From assembly GCA_030631505.1 (NCBI GenBank), contig DAOVKX010000025.1, forward strand, positions 1 through 12,536: 12,536 nucleotides of DNA, given 5' to 3'. The translations under genes were made by a program, and so were the position numbers. The stretch is from Candidatus Nanohaloarchaea archaeon (lineage in GTDB: Archaea > EX4484-52 > DAOVKX01). The notes under the pieces are model-generated. The model was not told the origin of the DNA and searched no databases. It saw only the letters and a program-made list of their open reading frames with translations. Shown here piece after piece: positions 1 to 6,497 of this stretch (its first letter is position 1; the number at the start of each line of letters is the position of its first letter).

Positions 1-1
1 A

Positions 2-607
2 ACGTTAGTTCCTTTGAATACGTACCTCTCCAGTGGCATTCATATAGGGATGAAGCAGAGGTTAAAGCCAATGGAAAAATATATTTACAAAATCAGGAGC
101 GACAGACTGGCTGTTTTTAATGTTCAGAAGATAGATGAACAAATCAGAAGTGCTGCCAAACTTTTGTCAATGTATGCGCCTGAGGAAATTCTGGTTGCAA
201 GCAGGAAGAAAAACGGGTACAGGCCGGTGAAGGTATTCGCCGAAGCTATAGGTGGGGCAATAGGCATGTATGGAAGGTTCATGCCGGGCACACTGACAAA
301 CCCAAATGACAAGCATTATCTGGAGCCAAAGGTTGTTCTTATAACTGACCCTTTTTCAGACAGGCAGGTTATTGAAGAAGCGTTCAAATCAAATATACCA
401 ATAATCGGGTTTTGCGACACGTTCAACGACCCGAAATATATGGACCTGATTATCCCGATGAACAATAAGGGAAGAAAGGCAATAGCGCTGGTTTACTGGA
501 TTCTGGCAAGAGAGGTGCTGAAAAAAAGAAAAGAACTAAAAGGAGACGCTGAGTTTAAATATTCTGTGGAGGATTTTGAGATAGCGGCAGAAGAAGCGAA
601 GTCTTAA
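2..607 (+). CDS. rpsB: Small-subunit ribosomal protein uS2 (5' partial)
   Basis: Ribosomal protein uS2 of the 30S subunit, archaeal/eukaryotic type. The visible part opens with LVPLNTYLSSGIHIG, matching the family's N-terminal 'L.YL..G.HIG' motif. It continues with MEKYIYKIRSDRLAVFNVQK and later VLITDPFSDRQVIEEAF, IPIIGFCDTFNDPKYMDLII and IPMNNKGRKAIALVYWILAR, the usual archaeal uS2 core. The frame is open to base 2. The TTG at 14 lies inside the conserved region, so it is not the real start, and roughly ten residues should lie off the window. About 200 residues is normal for archaeal uS2. A short acidic tail follows the core. The stop is one base before the next start, so it is the first visible gene of a four-gene operon. 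The family assignment is secure. Confidence 0.95.
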   Translation, partial: TLVPLNTYLSSGIHIGMKQRLKPMEKYIYKIRSDRLAVFNVQKIDEQIRSAAKLLSMYAPEEILVASRKKNGYRPVKVFAEAIGGAIGMYGRFMPGTLTNPNDKHYLEPKVVLITDPFSDRQVIEEAFKSNIPIIGFCDTFNDPKYMDLIIPMNNKGRKAIALVYWILAREVLKKRKELKGDAEFKYSVEDFEIAAEEAKS

Positions 608-608
608 A

Positions 609-1094
609 ATGGTGCATTTCATGTTTGAGTCCCTGATAGAATTTACAAGGACATCCATAGAGTCACATGGCCTTTTAGGCGTCTTTTTTTTCTCCATGAT
701 TGAGTCTTTTATTTTCCCTGTTCCGACGGCGATAATAATTACGACTGCCACTGCTTTCGGGGCTGGTGTGAATGGCGTGGTCATTGTTGCGACTATAGGG
801 TCTGTCCTTGGCGCTTTTATAGGATATTATCTTGGCAGACGCGGAGGCAGGCCTGTTCTGGTATGGCTGTTCAGTGAAGAACATGTTGAACGGGTGGACT
901 GCTGGTTTGCCAAATACGGCATTTATGCTGTTGCGCTTGCGGGCCTTTCACCATTGCCGTTTAAAGTGTTCACAATTTCGGCTGGCGTGACAGGTTTAAA
1001 CAAGTTTCATTTTTTCATAGCAAGTGTTATAAGCAGGGCAATGCAGTTTTATATATTTGCCACATTCGGGAACATTTTAGGAGGATTTTTATAA
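609..1094 (+). CDS. DedA/VTT-domain membrane protein (YqaA-like)
   Basis: A 161-residue integral membrane protein of the DedA/SNARE-associated (VTT) superfamily. Members are thought to act in lipid scrambling or membrane homeostasis; the substrate of this one is unknown. Hydrophobic segments lie at about residues 20-55, 58-80, 105-130 and 138-160. Family signatures are the glycine-rich re-entrant loop GSVLGAFIGYYLGRRGGRP (about 71-89), with the G-x(3)-G-Y-x-(L/I)-G-R pattern, and the later AGLSPLPFKVFTISAGVTG (about 117-135), with the proline and helix-breaking loop of YqaA/DedA proteins. The ATG at 609 sits one base after the uS2 stop. An in-frame ATG at 621 is an alternative start. Co-transcription with uS2 and the next two genes is very likely. 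Superfamily assignment is good, the precise role unknown. Confidence 0.82.
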   Translation: MVHFMFESLIEFTRTSIESHGLLGVFFFSMIESFIFPVPTAIIITTATAFGAGVNGVVIVATIGSVLGAFIGYYLGRRGGRPVLVWLFSEEHVERVDCWFAKYGIYAVALAGLSPLPFKVFTISAGVTGLNKFHFFIASVISRAMQFYIFATFGNILGGFL

Positions 1095-1105
1095 AAGGTG
1101 GTTTT

Positions 1106-1450
1106 ATGGAAAAATTCAATGTGCAGATTACGGGTTTGACATCCGGGGTGGCAGAGAACTTAGGGATTGCAAAACATATTGAAATAGCCCTTGAAAAAAT
1201 AAGCAAGGTCACTGAAATTGGTGAACTGCACCTTCATGTAAAAGCATTTGATGTCGACGGAGAAAGGAAAAGATTCTCTTTCAACTGCCGGCTGTTCACG
1301 CAGATAAGTGAATTTTCTATTGAAAGAGAAGGATGGAGCGCATTAACCTTAATTGAGGAAATCATGGATGATATTGAAAGGATGGTCCTGAAAAAAAAGA
1401 GCCAGCAGAGGACAGAGATAATGAAAAAACTTGAGAGAGATAAGGTTTAA
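1106..1450 (+). CDS. HPF/RaiA-like small protein (putative)
   Basis: A 114-residue protein. The N-terminal half has the beta-alpha-beta look of the HPF/RaiA (S30EA) ribosome-hibernation family: beta (KFNVQITGL), helix (about 17-33), beta (GELHLHVKAFDV) and beta (RKRFSFNCRLFT). It then has a segment ending in a helix with EIMDDIERMVLKKK, like the 'D..ERQL.K.K' helix of those proteins, and a charged lysine-rich tail. The identification rests on pattern only; no invariant motif proves it. GGTGG at 1097-1101 is a plausible Shine-Dalgarno site before the ATG. The stop abuts the start of the NAD kinase gene. A ribosome-associated role would suit an operon that begins with a ribosomal protein, but that is inference. 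It could instead be an unrelated small RNA-binding protein. Confidence 0.5.
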   Translation: MEKFNVQITGLTSGVAENLGIAKHIEIALEKISKVTEIGELHLHVKAFDVDGERKRFSFNCRLFTQISEFSIEREGWSALTLIEEIMDDIERMVLKKKSQQRTEIMKKLERDKV

Positions 1451-2488
1451 ATGAAAGTGAGTCTGGTCTGCGACCCGAAGAGCGAAGTGTCAGTAAATGA
1501 AACCCGGAAAATTCTGAAGCTACTGAAAAAGAACGGCTTTGAAGCTGTGCCTGATACAACATTGAAAGGGGTCTGTTCCAATGCAAAGCCAATAGAAAAA
1601 GCAGATTCTGAAATGGTAATTGCCACCGGCGATGCAGGAACTATATTGCGCACATTCAGCAGATTATCCAAAAAAGAAATTCCTGTCCTTGGAGTTAATA
1701 CCGGCTCTGTGGGTTTTCTTACAGAAATAGAGCCATACCAGTTCAGGAAGGTTGTTGACAGGATAAAAAATAAAGAGTACAGTATAGAACGAAGAAACAG
1801 GATTTCTGCAAAAATCAACAGCAAATGCATAGCTCCTGCATTAAACGAACTGGGAATCTTCTCGAAAAAAGCAGCGAGCTTGATGAGATATACGTTAAAG
1901 ATTGATGATGAATTAGTATGGAGAGACGGGGCAGATGGTGTTATAATCTCAACGCCAACGGGCTCAACAGGCCACTCGATGTCTGCGGGAGGGCCTATAC
2001 TTGCCCCGAAGTCAGGAACAATGCTGATTACGCCGGTCACATCAATTAACCAGTCTTCAAGGCCTGTGGTTCTTTCCAACGCCAGCAAAATTGCAATTGA
2101 CAACATATCATGCGGCACCGGCTGTGAACTCATTATTGACGGACAGGCAAGATTCAAATTAAACGAGAGCGTGGTCTTAATTGAAAAGGCAGAAAAAGAC
2201 GCTTTGTTTGTCAGGTTCGGCGAGGAAAAATTCTCTTCTTTAACAGGCAAATTAAAAAAGAAAATAAACATTTACGAAAAAGACATTGAAAGTTTGCCTC
2301 CAAGCGCCAAATTCCTCTTTAAGCTTTTAAATTATGAAGGGACTTTGACCCAAAAAGAAATAATTGATGAGTCGTCCCTTCCATCGCGAACAGTAAGGCA
2401 TGCCCTTAACATTCTTTTGAATAAGGAGCTGATTGCCAAAAGAGCTTCTTTAAGAGACACACGGCAGGATTTGTACAGTGTGAAGTGA
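1451..2488 (+). CDS. nadK: NAD(+) kinase with C-terminal winged-helix domain
   Basis: ATP(or polyphosphate)-dependent NAD kinase, which phosphorylates NAD to NADP in the cytoplasm. Family motifs are seen in order: the GGDG region as ATGDAGTILR (residues 58-67), GVNTGSVGFLTEI (81-93), ALNELGIF with the NE pair at 132-133, and DGVIISTPTGST (162-173) followed by the SAGGP loop (178-182). Two things are odd. The glycine motif reads GDAGT instead of the usual GGDGT, keeping the aspartate but changing or inserting a residue. TGSTAY reads TGSTGH. From about residue 275 a further 70 residues follow the kinase domain, with the shape of a winged helix (helices TQKEIIDESSL and SRTVRHALNILLNKEL, wing ending DLYSVK). 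ATG abuts the preceding stop. Kinase assignment is firm; the tail's DNA-binding role is inferred. Confidence 0.9.
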   Translation: MKVSLVCDPKSEVSVNETRKILKLLKKNGFEAVPDTTLKGVCSNAKPIEKADSEMVIATGDAGTILRTFSRLSKKEIPVLGVNTGSVGFLTEIEPYQFRKVVDRIKNKEYSIERRNRISAKINSKCIAPALNELGIFSKKAASLMRYTLKIDDELVWRDGADGVIISTPTGSTGHSMSAGGPILAPKSGTMLITPVTSINQSSRPVVLSNASKIAIDNISCGTGCELIIDGQARFKLNESVVLIEKAEKDALFVRFGEEKFSSLTGKLKKKINIYEKDIESLPPSAKFLFKLLNYEGTLTQKEIIDESSLPSRTVRHALNILLNKELIAKRASLRDTRQDLYSVK

Positions 2489-2496
2489 GAGTTGGA

Positions 2497-2511
2497 GTTG
2501 TTTTATTTTCT
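2497..2511 (+). terminator. T-rich tract after the nadK operon
   Basis: A pyrimidine-rich run of two T4 groups follows the nadK stop by about ten bases. Archaeal transcription commonly ends at such non-template T tracts without a hairpin. It also marks the point where base composition changes to the AT-richer island. Confidence 0.4.
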
Positions 2512-2580
2512 GTAGTATTACATCATAACTAAAGTCTTGGTGTGATTGTGTTAAGTGAAATATTACTCAAAACAAAGGAT

Positions 2581-3291
2581 TTATCTGATGACTAAGATTT
2601 TATCCCTTGTAGTTTGAAGAAGGTCAAGAATATCTTCTTTTGTATATTTTTTAAATTCTTCATTTCCATGAACCGCATATGAACCAATATCATATTTTCC
2701 TTGAATTAACCGTTCTGTAGGAAGATCAAATACCCCTTTCTTTCTTAACTTAACTAATTTAGAAGCTAATTTTTCTTTGTCTTCTAATTCAATTCCTTTA
2801 ATTCTACATAAATCGCTAATGAAATTTTCAATAATTAATCTACAATAAACTGCCGCTCCAATGAGGTAGTTTTTTTCAACTAATTCAAATGCTTGGTCTA
2901 ATAAATTTGAAAATAAATCTGCTTCATATAAATGTTTAGCATCTGCGATTAGGCCAAGTTCAAACTCTTTTTTAATATATGATAATACAGCATAGGCTTT
3001 AGCCATATCTTCTTTTGGATACCGGATTGGTTGTTTAATATCTTTTGATACTACTACTACTTGTTGCCATCTACCACTAGCATTTTTAAAATTAGTAAAA
3101 AAATGATGTTCTTGACCAAAAAAAGATCTTATTAAATTTAAAGAACTTAACCACCATGAATGACACTTTACATAATGAGGAATGTCATAAGCTAGAGGTT
3201 TGCAACGACGTACAGGTAAACTTTTATTTGCTAATTCTCCACCTTCTTCTATTAGTTCATTTAATCTTTCTATGAATTTATTCCTATCCAT
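2581..3291 (-). CDS. DUF4145/HEPN-like helical protein of unknown function
   Basis: A 236-residue, mostly helical protein. The N-terminal half (about 1-125) contains WWLSSLNLIRSFFG and FKNASGRW, and a helix KAYAVLSYIKKEFELGL. The C-terminal half contains LFSNLLDQAFELVEKNYLIG, AAVYCRLIIENFISDLCRIK, and then DIGSYAVHGNEEF and ILDLLQTTRDKIL. This order (helix pair, 'GA...LE..L..LC', then a short 'R...AAH' turn and a last helix) matches archaeal and bacterial proteins ending in a DUF4145/HEPN-type domain. In that group the turn usually reads like IRNKAAH; here it is IGSYAVH, so the arginine of the HEPN Rx4-6H motif is missing and RNase activity is doubtful. It has its own TATA box and no operon partner. 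Function unknown; defence or toxin-related roles are known for HEPN relatives. Confidence 0.6.
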   Translation of the reverse strand: MDRNKFIERLNELIEEGGELANKSLPVRRCKPLAYDIPHYVKCHSWWLSSLNLIRSFFGQEHHFFTNFKNASGRWQQVVVVSKDIKQPIRYPKEDMAKAYAVLSYIKKEFELGLIADAKHLYEADLFSNLLDQAFELVEKNYLIGAAVYCRLIIENFISDLCRIKGIELEDKEKLASKLVKLRKKGVFDLPTERLIQGKYDIGSYAVHGNEEFKKYTKEDILDLLQTTRDKILVIR

Positions 3292-3311
3292 AACAATAGT
3301 AATTGACCTAA

Positions 3312-3320
3312 GTTATAAAA
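3312..3320 (-). promoter_or_regulatory. TATA box of the DUF4145/HEPN-like gene
   Basis: On the minus strand the sequence reads TTTTATAAC, centred about 25 bases before the ATG at 3291. That spacing places the transcription start at or near the start codon, suggesting a leaderless mRNA. Confidence 0.55.
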
Positions 3321-3370
3321 ATCTTTTGTCTTTGCATCATATTACCTCCACACTACATAGGGGTCGGTTC

Positions 3371-3486
3371 GGCTAACAAGGATTTACCGATTCCAAAATT
3401 AGGTCCCCACTCTAAAGGTCTCCGCCCGGCCTCATTTCACTCAAATTCCTCGCCTTCGGCAAATTCGGTAAATCCTGATGTTAAAC
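3371..3486 (-). repeat. attC-like recombination site 1
   Basis: Imperfect palindrome of 116 bases. On the plus strand it reads GGCTAAC, AA, arm GGATTTACCGA (3380-3390), a 74-base middle, arm TCGGTAAATCC (3465-3475), TGAT, GTTAAAC (3480-3486). The 11-base arms are perfect complements and the spacers are unequal (2 and 4 bases). The outer boxes fit integron attC R boxes: on the minus strand GTTTAAC matches RYYYAAC exactly and GTTAGCC nearly matches GTTRRRY. The middle holds a GCC-TTC-GGC mini-hairpin. The site lies 52 bases beyond the stop of the minus-strand gene at 3538, as expected if that gene is a cassette. Minus orientation is inferred from this. Confidence 0.65.
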
Positions 3487-3537
3487 TCAATCAAGAAGGA
3501 GGGCTAAAAAATCGAAGGAGGTGCACTTATTTAATAA

Positions 3538-4923
3538 TTATTCTGATGGGAAATTTACAATATCTCCCTTTGTATTCAATATTACTAAGCGACATTTTTT
3601 TGCAAAATCTTCATCTTTAGTTTCTAAAATCTTTTTAGTAACAACAAACAAGTCAGGAGTTCTAACTAATGCAGTATTAATCCTTTTTGATGCTGTTAAA
3701 CATTTTTTGGTAAAAAAATCTCCTCTCTGTTTAATTGGTTTAAGTCTTTCAGCATTACCAAATAAAACACCCTTGGCATATTCTTCAATATCATTTTTAT
3801 TGAAGTCTTCAGATAGATTCCTTTCAAGTTGAGAGTGTTTGTCAATATTAATTGCTTTATTATCTTTTCCTTCTGCTTCACCCAAGAATCTGCCTTCTTG
3901 ACTTGTAAAAACGGAATCAAATTCTGAATCTCCATCATCAAAAGTCTCAACTTTAAATCTAAGAATTTTTAAAGCTTCTATAATCGCTTTTTCTAATGGC
4001 TTACCTGTTTCATACAATAAACCCTTAATTACAGTATCTTTTACTAACTGTTTATCTAATTCATCAATTTCATTTTGAAGTTTTTTTATTGATTCTTTAT
4101 GGTTTTTCAATTTATTTTTAATCGTTTCTTCAACTTTTAATAAAAACTGATTTTCATTTGCCCACTTGGGAGCAGGAGTTCTATCACCAGACTCCTTGAT
4201 TTGTTTATGGATATTGATTATTGAATTCATAAATTTCTTACCAAAATCCACACCTTCTGCATTCCAATATGCCTCGCCGTCTTCATTTTCATCAGTAAAT
4301 TCTTCAGAATCATAATCAATTTTTGGCAATAAAATTAGATGTCCTTCTTCTAATGGATAAATTGCACTTACAACTTTATTTCCAGTTTTAGTTATTAAAA
4401 GTTGTTTAACTTTTGAATTTTCAAGGTACATTGAGTAACTAAGATTGTCTTTAAAGAAATTCCAAAATTCAGAAATTAAATTAAAATCTTTTCCTTTTTT
4501 AATAATTGAACCTTCTGAATGATGTAATGTTAACTTAATAGGTAAATATGAATAATTATCTACCTCAGAAACATAATTAATTGTTTTTAAACTTCTCCCA
4601 GTACCTGAATGAGTGGTCTGTCCAGTATAAACAGAACACTTCTCATATTTCTGCAATATATAAAAGACAGTTTTACCATGTTTTATTGCATTAATTATTT
4701 CTTCCTTCCAATGTGTAATTGATTCAATTAATTTGCGTGAATCCTCTTTTGTAACTTGAGGCAATCCAGAATCTGCTTTTTCATATGTTGTGCTAAACTC
4801 ACTAAAGTTAGGTCGAAAAATAACTATGTCTGCGTCCAACAAAGATTTTTTTGATGGTAATCTTACATAATTATTCGAATTTCCTGGAACCTCAAAACCT
4901 ACAGTAATAATATTATTAGCCAT
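3538..4923 (-). CDS. Putative PD-(D/E)xK nuclease-domain protein, island gene
   Basis: A 461-residue protein that I do not recognise as a named family. The N-terminal region (about 1-240) starts with a beta strand and a DADIVIFRP segment (about 30-38), then alternating helices and strands, looking like an alpha/beta sensor or interaction domain. Residues about 258-298 are a lysine/glutamate-rich coiled coil. From residue 300, GLLYETGKPLEKAIIEALKI is followed by FKVE, D336 in EFDSVF, and E349/E351/K353 in GEAEGKDN, then a SQL segment at 364-366. This is the order of a PD-(D/E)xK (Mrr/restriction-like) core with its trailing glutamine. The expected E-x-K is read as E351-G-K353. It sits just before attC-like site 1. 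A restriction or defence nuclease is the best inference; substrate unknown. Confidence 0.55.
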   Translation of the reverse strand: MANNIITVGFEVPGNSNNYVRLPSKKSLLDADIVIFRPNFSEFSTTYEKADSGLPQVTKEDSRKLIESITHWKEEIINAIKHGKTVFYILQKYEKCSVYTGQTTHSGTGRSLKTINYVSEVDNYSYLPIKLTLHHSEGSIIKKGKDFNLISEFWNFFKDNLSYSMYLENSKVKQLLITKTGNKVVSAIYPLEEGHLILLPKIDYDSEEFTDENEDGEAYWNAEGVDFGKKFMNSIINIHKQIKESGDRTPAPKWANENQFLLKVEETIKNKLKNHKESIKKLQNEIDELDKQLVKDTVIKGLLYETGKPLEKAIIEALKILRFKVETFDDGDSEFDSVFTSQEGRFLGEAEGKDNKAINIDKHSQLERNLSEDFNKNDIEEYAKGVLFGNAERLKPIKQRGDFFTKKCLTASKRINTALVRTPDLFVVTKKILETKDEDFAKKCRLVILNTKGDIVNFPSE

Positions 4924-4946
4924 ATATACTTAAGAAAACTCTTAAT

Positions 4947-4955
4947 AATATAAAG
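4947..4955 (-). promoter_or_regulatory. TATA box of the nuclease-like gene
   Basis: The minus strand reads CTTTATATT, centred about 27 bases before the ATG at 4923, consistent with a leaderless transcript. The direct-repeat copy at 4996-5060 lies immediately upstream. Confidence 0.55.
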
Positions 4956-4995
4956 ATTTCCAAAATAAGTGTGCCCTTTAATTCTTGTTCTTGAT

Positions 4996-5060
4996 GTACT
5001 GCTTCGCTCTTTGGATTGAATGGAACCCCCATCCTACGGGACAGATAGTCTGCTTCGCAA
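4996..5060 (+). repeat. Direct repeat, copy 1 (GCTTCGC-flanked)
   Basis: About 60 bases that recur at 9236-9297 in the same orientation with roughly four in five positions identical. Both copies share GCTTCGCT near the left end, TGGATTGAA, ATCCT, TAG and CTGCTTCGCAA at the right end. The element contains GGAT...ATCC and is bounded by two GCTTCGC motifs. It lies in the gap between two minus-strand genes. Function unknown; a REP-like or remnant mobile sequence is possible. Confidence 0.6.
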
Positions 5061-5121
5061 TAATTAATATAATCAAGAGAAATACTAGGGCAACGACAAA
5101 TCCCTTAAAAATTGAAAATTT

Positions 5122-5391
5122 TTAGTGTCCTTCTTTTATTGCTTTATCCAGTTTAGGGCTTGGGTTGTATATCCACAATATCCCTTTTCTTCCATCTAAG
5201 ATCTTCCCACTATCTTCTAAATATTTTAGGACAACATTCAAAGTCTGGTGCATTATCTTAGTAGGTAATTCCTTCTTTAGCTGTTCTCTTGTCATAAGCC
5301 CGTTAGCTTTCTTTAGAACATCTTCTATCATTAATACTGTTTTCAAATTTGGATAATGTATAACTTCCAAGTTCTGCATTTCAATCACCAT
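5122..5391 (-). CDS. Small winged-helix regulator without a toxin partner
   Basis: An 89-residue winged-helix DNA-binding protein. Its core aligns closely with the antitoxin-position protein at 8572-8877: YPNLKTVLMIEDVLKK, then LPTKIMHQTLNVVLKYL, SGKI and KGILWIY are shared almost residue for residue. The IMHQTL segment is the likely recognition helix, and the GRKGILWIY hairpin the wing. In the other copy this family precedes a RelE-type toxin; here no toxin gene follows, so it is an orphan antitoxin/repressor or its toxin was lost. Beyond the stop the same frame stays open to 4978 with a hydrophobic stretch, probably by chance. Start is the ATG at 5391, with AT-rich TATA-like sequence (about 5413-5422) upstream. 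Confidence 0.72.
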   Translation of the reverse strand: MVIEMQNLEVIHYPNLKTVLMIEDVLKKANGLMTREQLKKELPTKIMHQTLNVVLKYLEDSGKILDGRKGILWIYNPSPKLDKAIKEGH

Positions 5392-5629
5392 TTATATAAG
5401 TTTATATATACTATTATATAAATATATATAAATAACTTTTGGTTTCCAGGAGTTTTTGATTCTTTTGATGGACGGGGCTCACTCCAGATTAAAGCAAGAA
5501 GTTTTTTTCTTGGGAAAATTGTGAAGAATGCTTGAATGTTGTTAAGAAGTATGTTAAATGACGTTCGCCGTCCCAAAGCCCTCTTACTTCGTTCGGTCGG
5601 CACGTTGCACTCTCACTATCATTCGGCTC
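5392..5629. other. Intergenic stretch without a gene
   Basis: The left part (to about 5432) is an almost pure A/T run with TATA-like sequence for the minus-strand regulator. The rest has no convincing reading frame. It holds a GACG-TTCGC-CGTC hairpin (5560-5572) and TTCG-rich segments running up to TTCGGCTCG just before attC-like site 2. A similar TTCGGCT precedes attC-like site 1. Confidence 0.5.
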
Positions 5630-5685
5630 GTATAACAACGAATATACGGAAAAACTGATGGAAATCACATATTCGCATTTTATGT
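5630..5685 (-). repeat. attC-like recombination site 2 (degenerate)
   Basis: Short imperfect palindrome of 56 bases. Plus strand: GTATAAC, AA, arm CGAATAT (5639-5645), 23-base loop, arm ATATTCG (5669-5675), CAT, TTTATGT. The AAC box is intact, but its GTT partner has become TTT. The spacers are again unequal (2 and 3). The minus strand is recognisably related to site 4: both have ATGCGA after the first box, then GTG, then YGTATATTC near the second box. Probably a decayed or sequence-relaxed attC. Confidence 0.5.
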
Positions 5686-5731
5686 GCAATTTTTGGATTG
5701 CTCAAAAAAAGAAAAGGACAAATTAGCAAAA

Positions 5732-5741
5732 TATTTAAATA
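5732..5741 (+). promoter_or_regulatory. TATA box of the three-gene unknown operon
   Basis: TATTTAAATA is centred about 27 bases before the ATG at 5764, the archaeal spacing for a leaderless transcript. No Shine-Dalgarno site precedes the ATG. Confidence 0.55.
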
Positions 5742-5763
5742 GGATTGTCTATTATCTTTAAAT

Positions 5764-6096
5764 ATGACATATTTAGATAAATTATCAGATATTTCTAGGA
5801 CTCAAGTTTTGGCTAAAGGAATGAATCTTAAAGAACTTTTGAAAAAAGATTTTTTGAAGGAATTAACTGAAAAACTTGGTAAAGAGTATGAAGATATAGT
5901 TGTTGCAGACATTAGACTTATGTTAATTCCTAAACAAAAAGAGACTCCTGTGAAAGAGAGTAAAAAAGGAATAATTATACAGTTAGGCGCTGCAGATTTT
6001 ATTAGATTTGAGCATCCTAGTCCAGATCATTACAAGGATAATGTTGTTATAATTACATCAAACAGGAAAGAAAATTTAGATAGGGTGTTAAAATGA
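5764..6096 (+). CDS. Unknown protein, first gene of three-gene operon
   Basis: A 110-residue protein that I do not recognise. The N-terminal half is helical (about 12-42: KGMNLKELLKKDFLKELTEKLG). A strand EDIVVADIRLMLIP follows, then a lysine-rich linker (about 58-69), then strands GIIIQLGAADFIRFEH and DNVVIITSNRKENL. There is no signal peptide or membrane segment. Its stop overlaps the next ATG (ATGA at 6093-6096), so the two are translationally coupled. The operon reads opposite to most island genes and has its own promoter, as stand-alone modules carried in cassettes often do. A small two- or three-part system, such as toxin-antitoxin or defence, is conceivable but not shown. Confidence 0.72.
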   Translation: MTYLDKLSDISRTQVLAKGMNLKELLKKDFLKELTEKLGKEYEDIVVADIRLMLIPKQKETPVKESKKGIIIQLGAADFIRFEHPSPDHYKDNVVIITSNRKENLDRVLK

Positions 6097-6497
6097 CTCT
6101 TGAAAGTATTCAAAAGGAACCATGGAAAGATAACTTGTGGATTAGAGATGAGTCCGCTGGTGCTTCAATAGTGGAAAGAGAGCGAGAAATATTTATTCCA
6201 GATAAAATATTTGAAAAAGTAGCTGAAAGAATATTGACTAAAGAGATTAAATCCAAAATATCTGTATTAGAAAAGCAAGTTCAGAATCTAAAAAAAGATA
6301 ATTTTACTATTAATGTATCTTATCAGGCAGCTAAGGAAATTCTAAGAGATACAATTCAACAATTTAAAGATAATAAGATTGAAGAGATTGATGTTATAGA
6401 TTTACATTCAAAAACAAGATTACCTATACAGCAAATAGGAGACATAATGATTAAATTTGAAGATGAAGGAGTAGTTACTGAGTATGGAGAAAGTTAA
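6093..6497 (+). CDS. Unknown coiled-coil protein with winged-helix-like C-terminus
   Basis: A 134-residue protein. The N-terminal 40 residues are mixed (WKDNLWIRDESAGASIVERE). A helix and short coiled coil follow at about 40-72 (KVAERILTKEIKSKISVLEK, then QVQNLKKD). The C-terminal half (about 78-134) is two helices, a segment DVIDLHSKTRLPIQQIGDIM and a final helix-strand ending DEGVVTEYGES, which has the look of a small winged helix. This would fit a dimeric DNA-binding or adaptor protein. It overlaps the upstream gene by four bases and the downstream gene by 14, so all three are one unit. No homology is claimed. Confidence 0.7.
   Translation: MTLESIQKEPWKDNLWIRDESAGASIVEREREIFIPDKIFEKVAERILTKEIKSKISVLEKQVQNLKKDNFTINVSYQAAKEILRDTIQQFKDNKIEEIDVIDLHSKTRLPIQQIGDIMIKFEDEGVVTEYGES

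Noticed and set aside
1447..2271. Minus-strand open frame of 274 codons opposite nadK
   Set aside because: It is a mirror of the NAD kinase gene, which has clear family motifs; the antisense product has none.
3361..3440. Possible tRNA in the GC-richer patch (GGTTCGG...)
   Set aside because: No cloverleaf with paired acceptor, D and T arms could be built; the inverted repeat fits an attC-like site better.
3521..3832. Plus-strand open frame of 103 codons
   Set aside because: It lies antisense inside the long minus-strand nuclease-like gene, whose frame and promoter are far more convincing.
4924..5121. A fifth attC-like site in the gap upstream of the nuclease-like gene
   Set aside because: No AAC...GTT box pair with complementary arms is present; the gap holds the direct repeat instead.
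5553..5636. GTTAAAT (an exact GTTRRRY) facing the TATAAC at 5631-5636
   Set aside because: The boxes point the wrong way round (GTT...AAC), and no complementary arms lie beside GTTAAAT.
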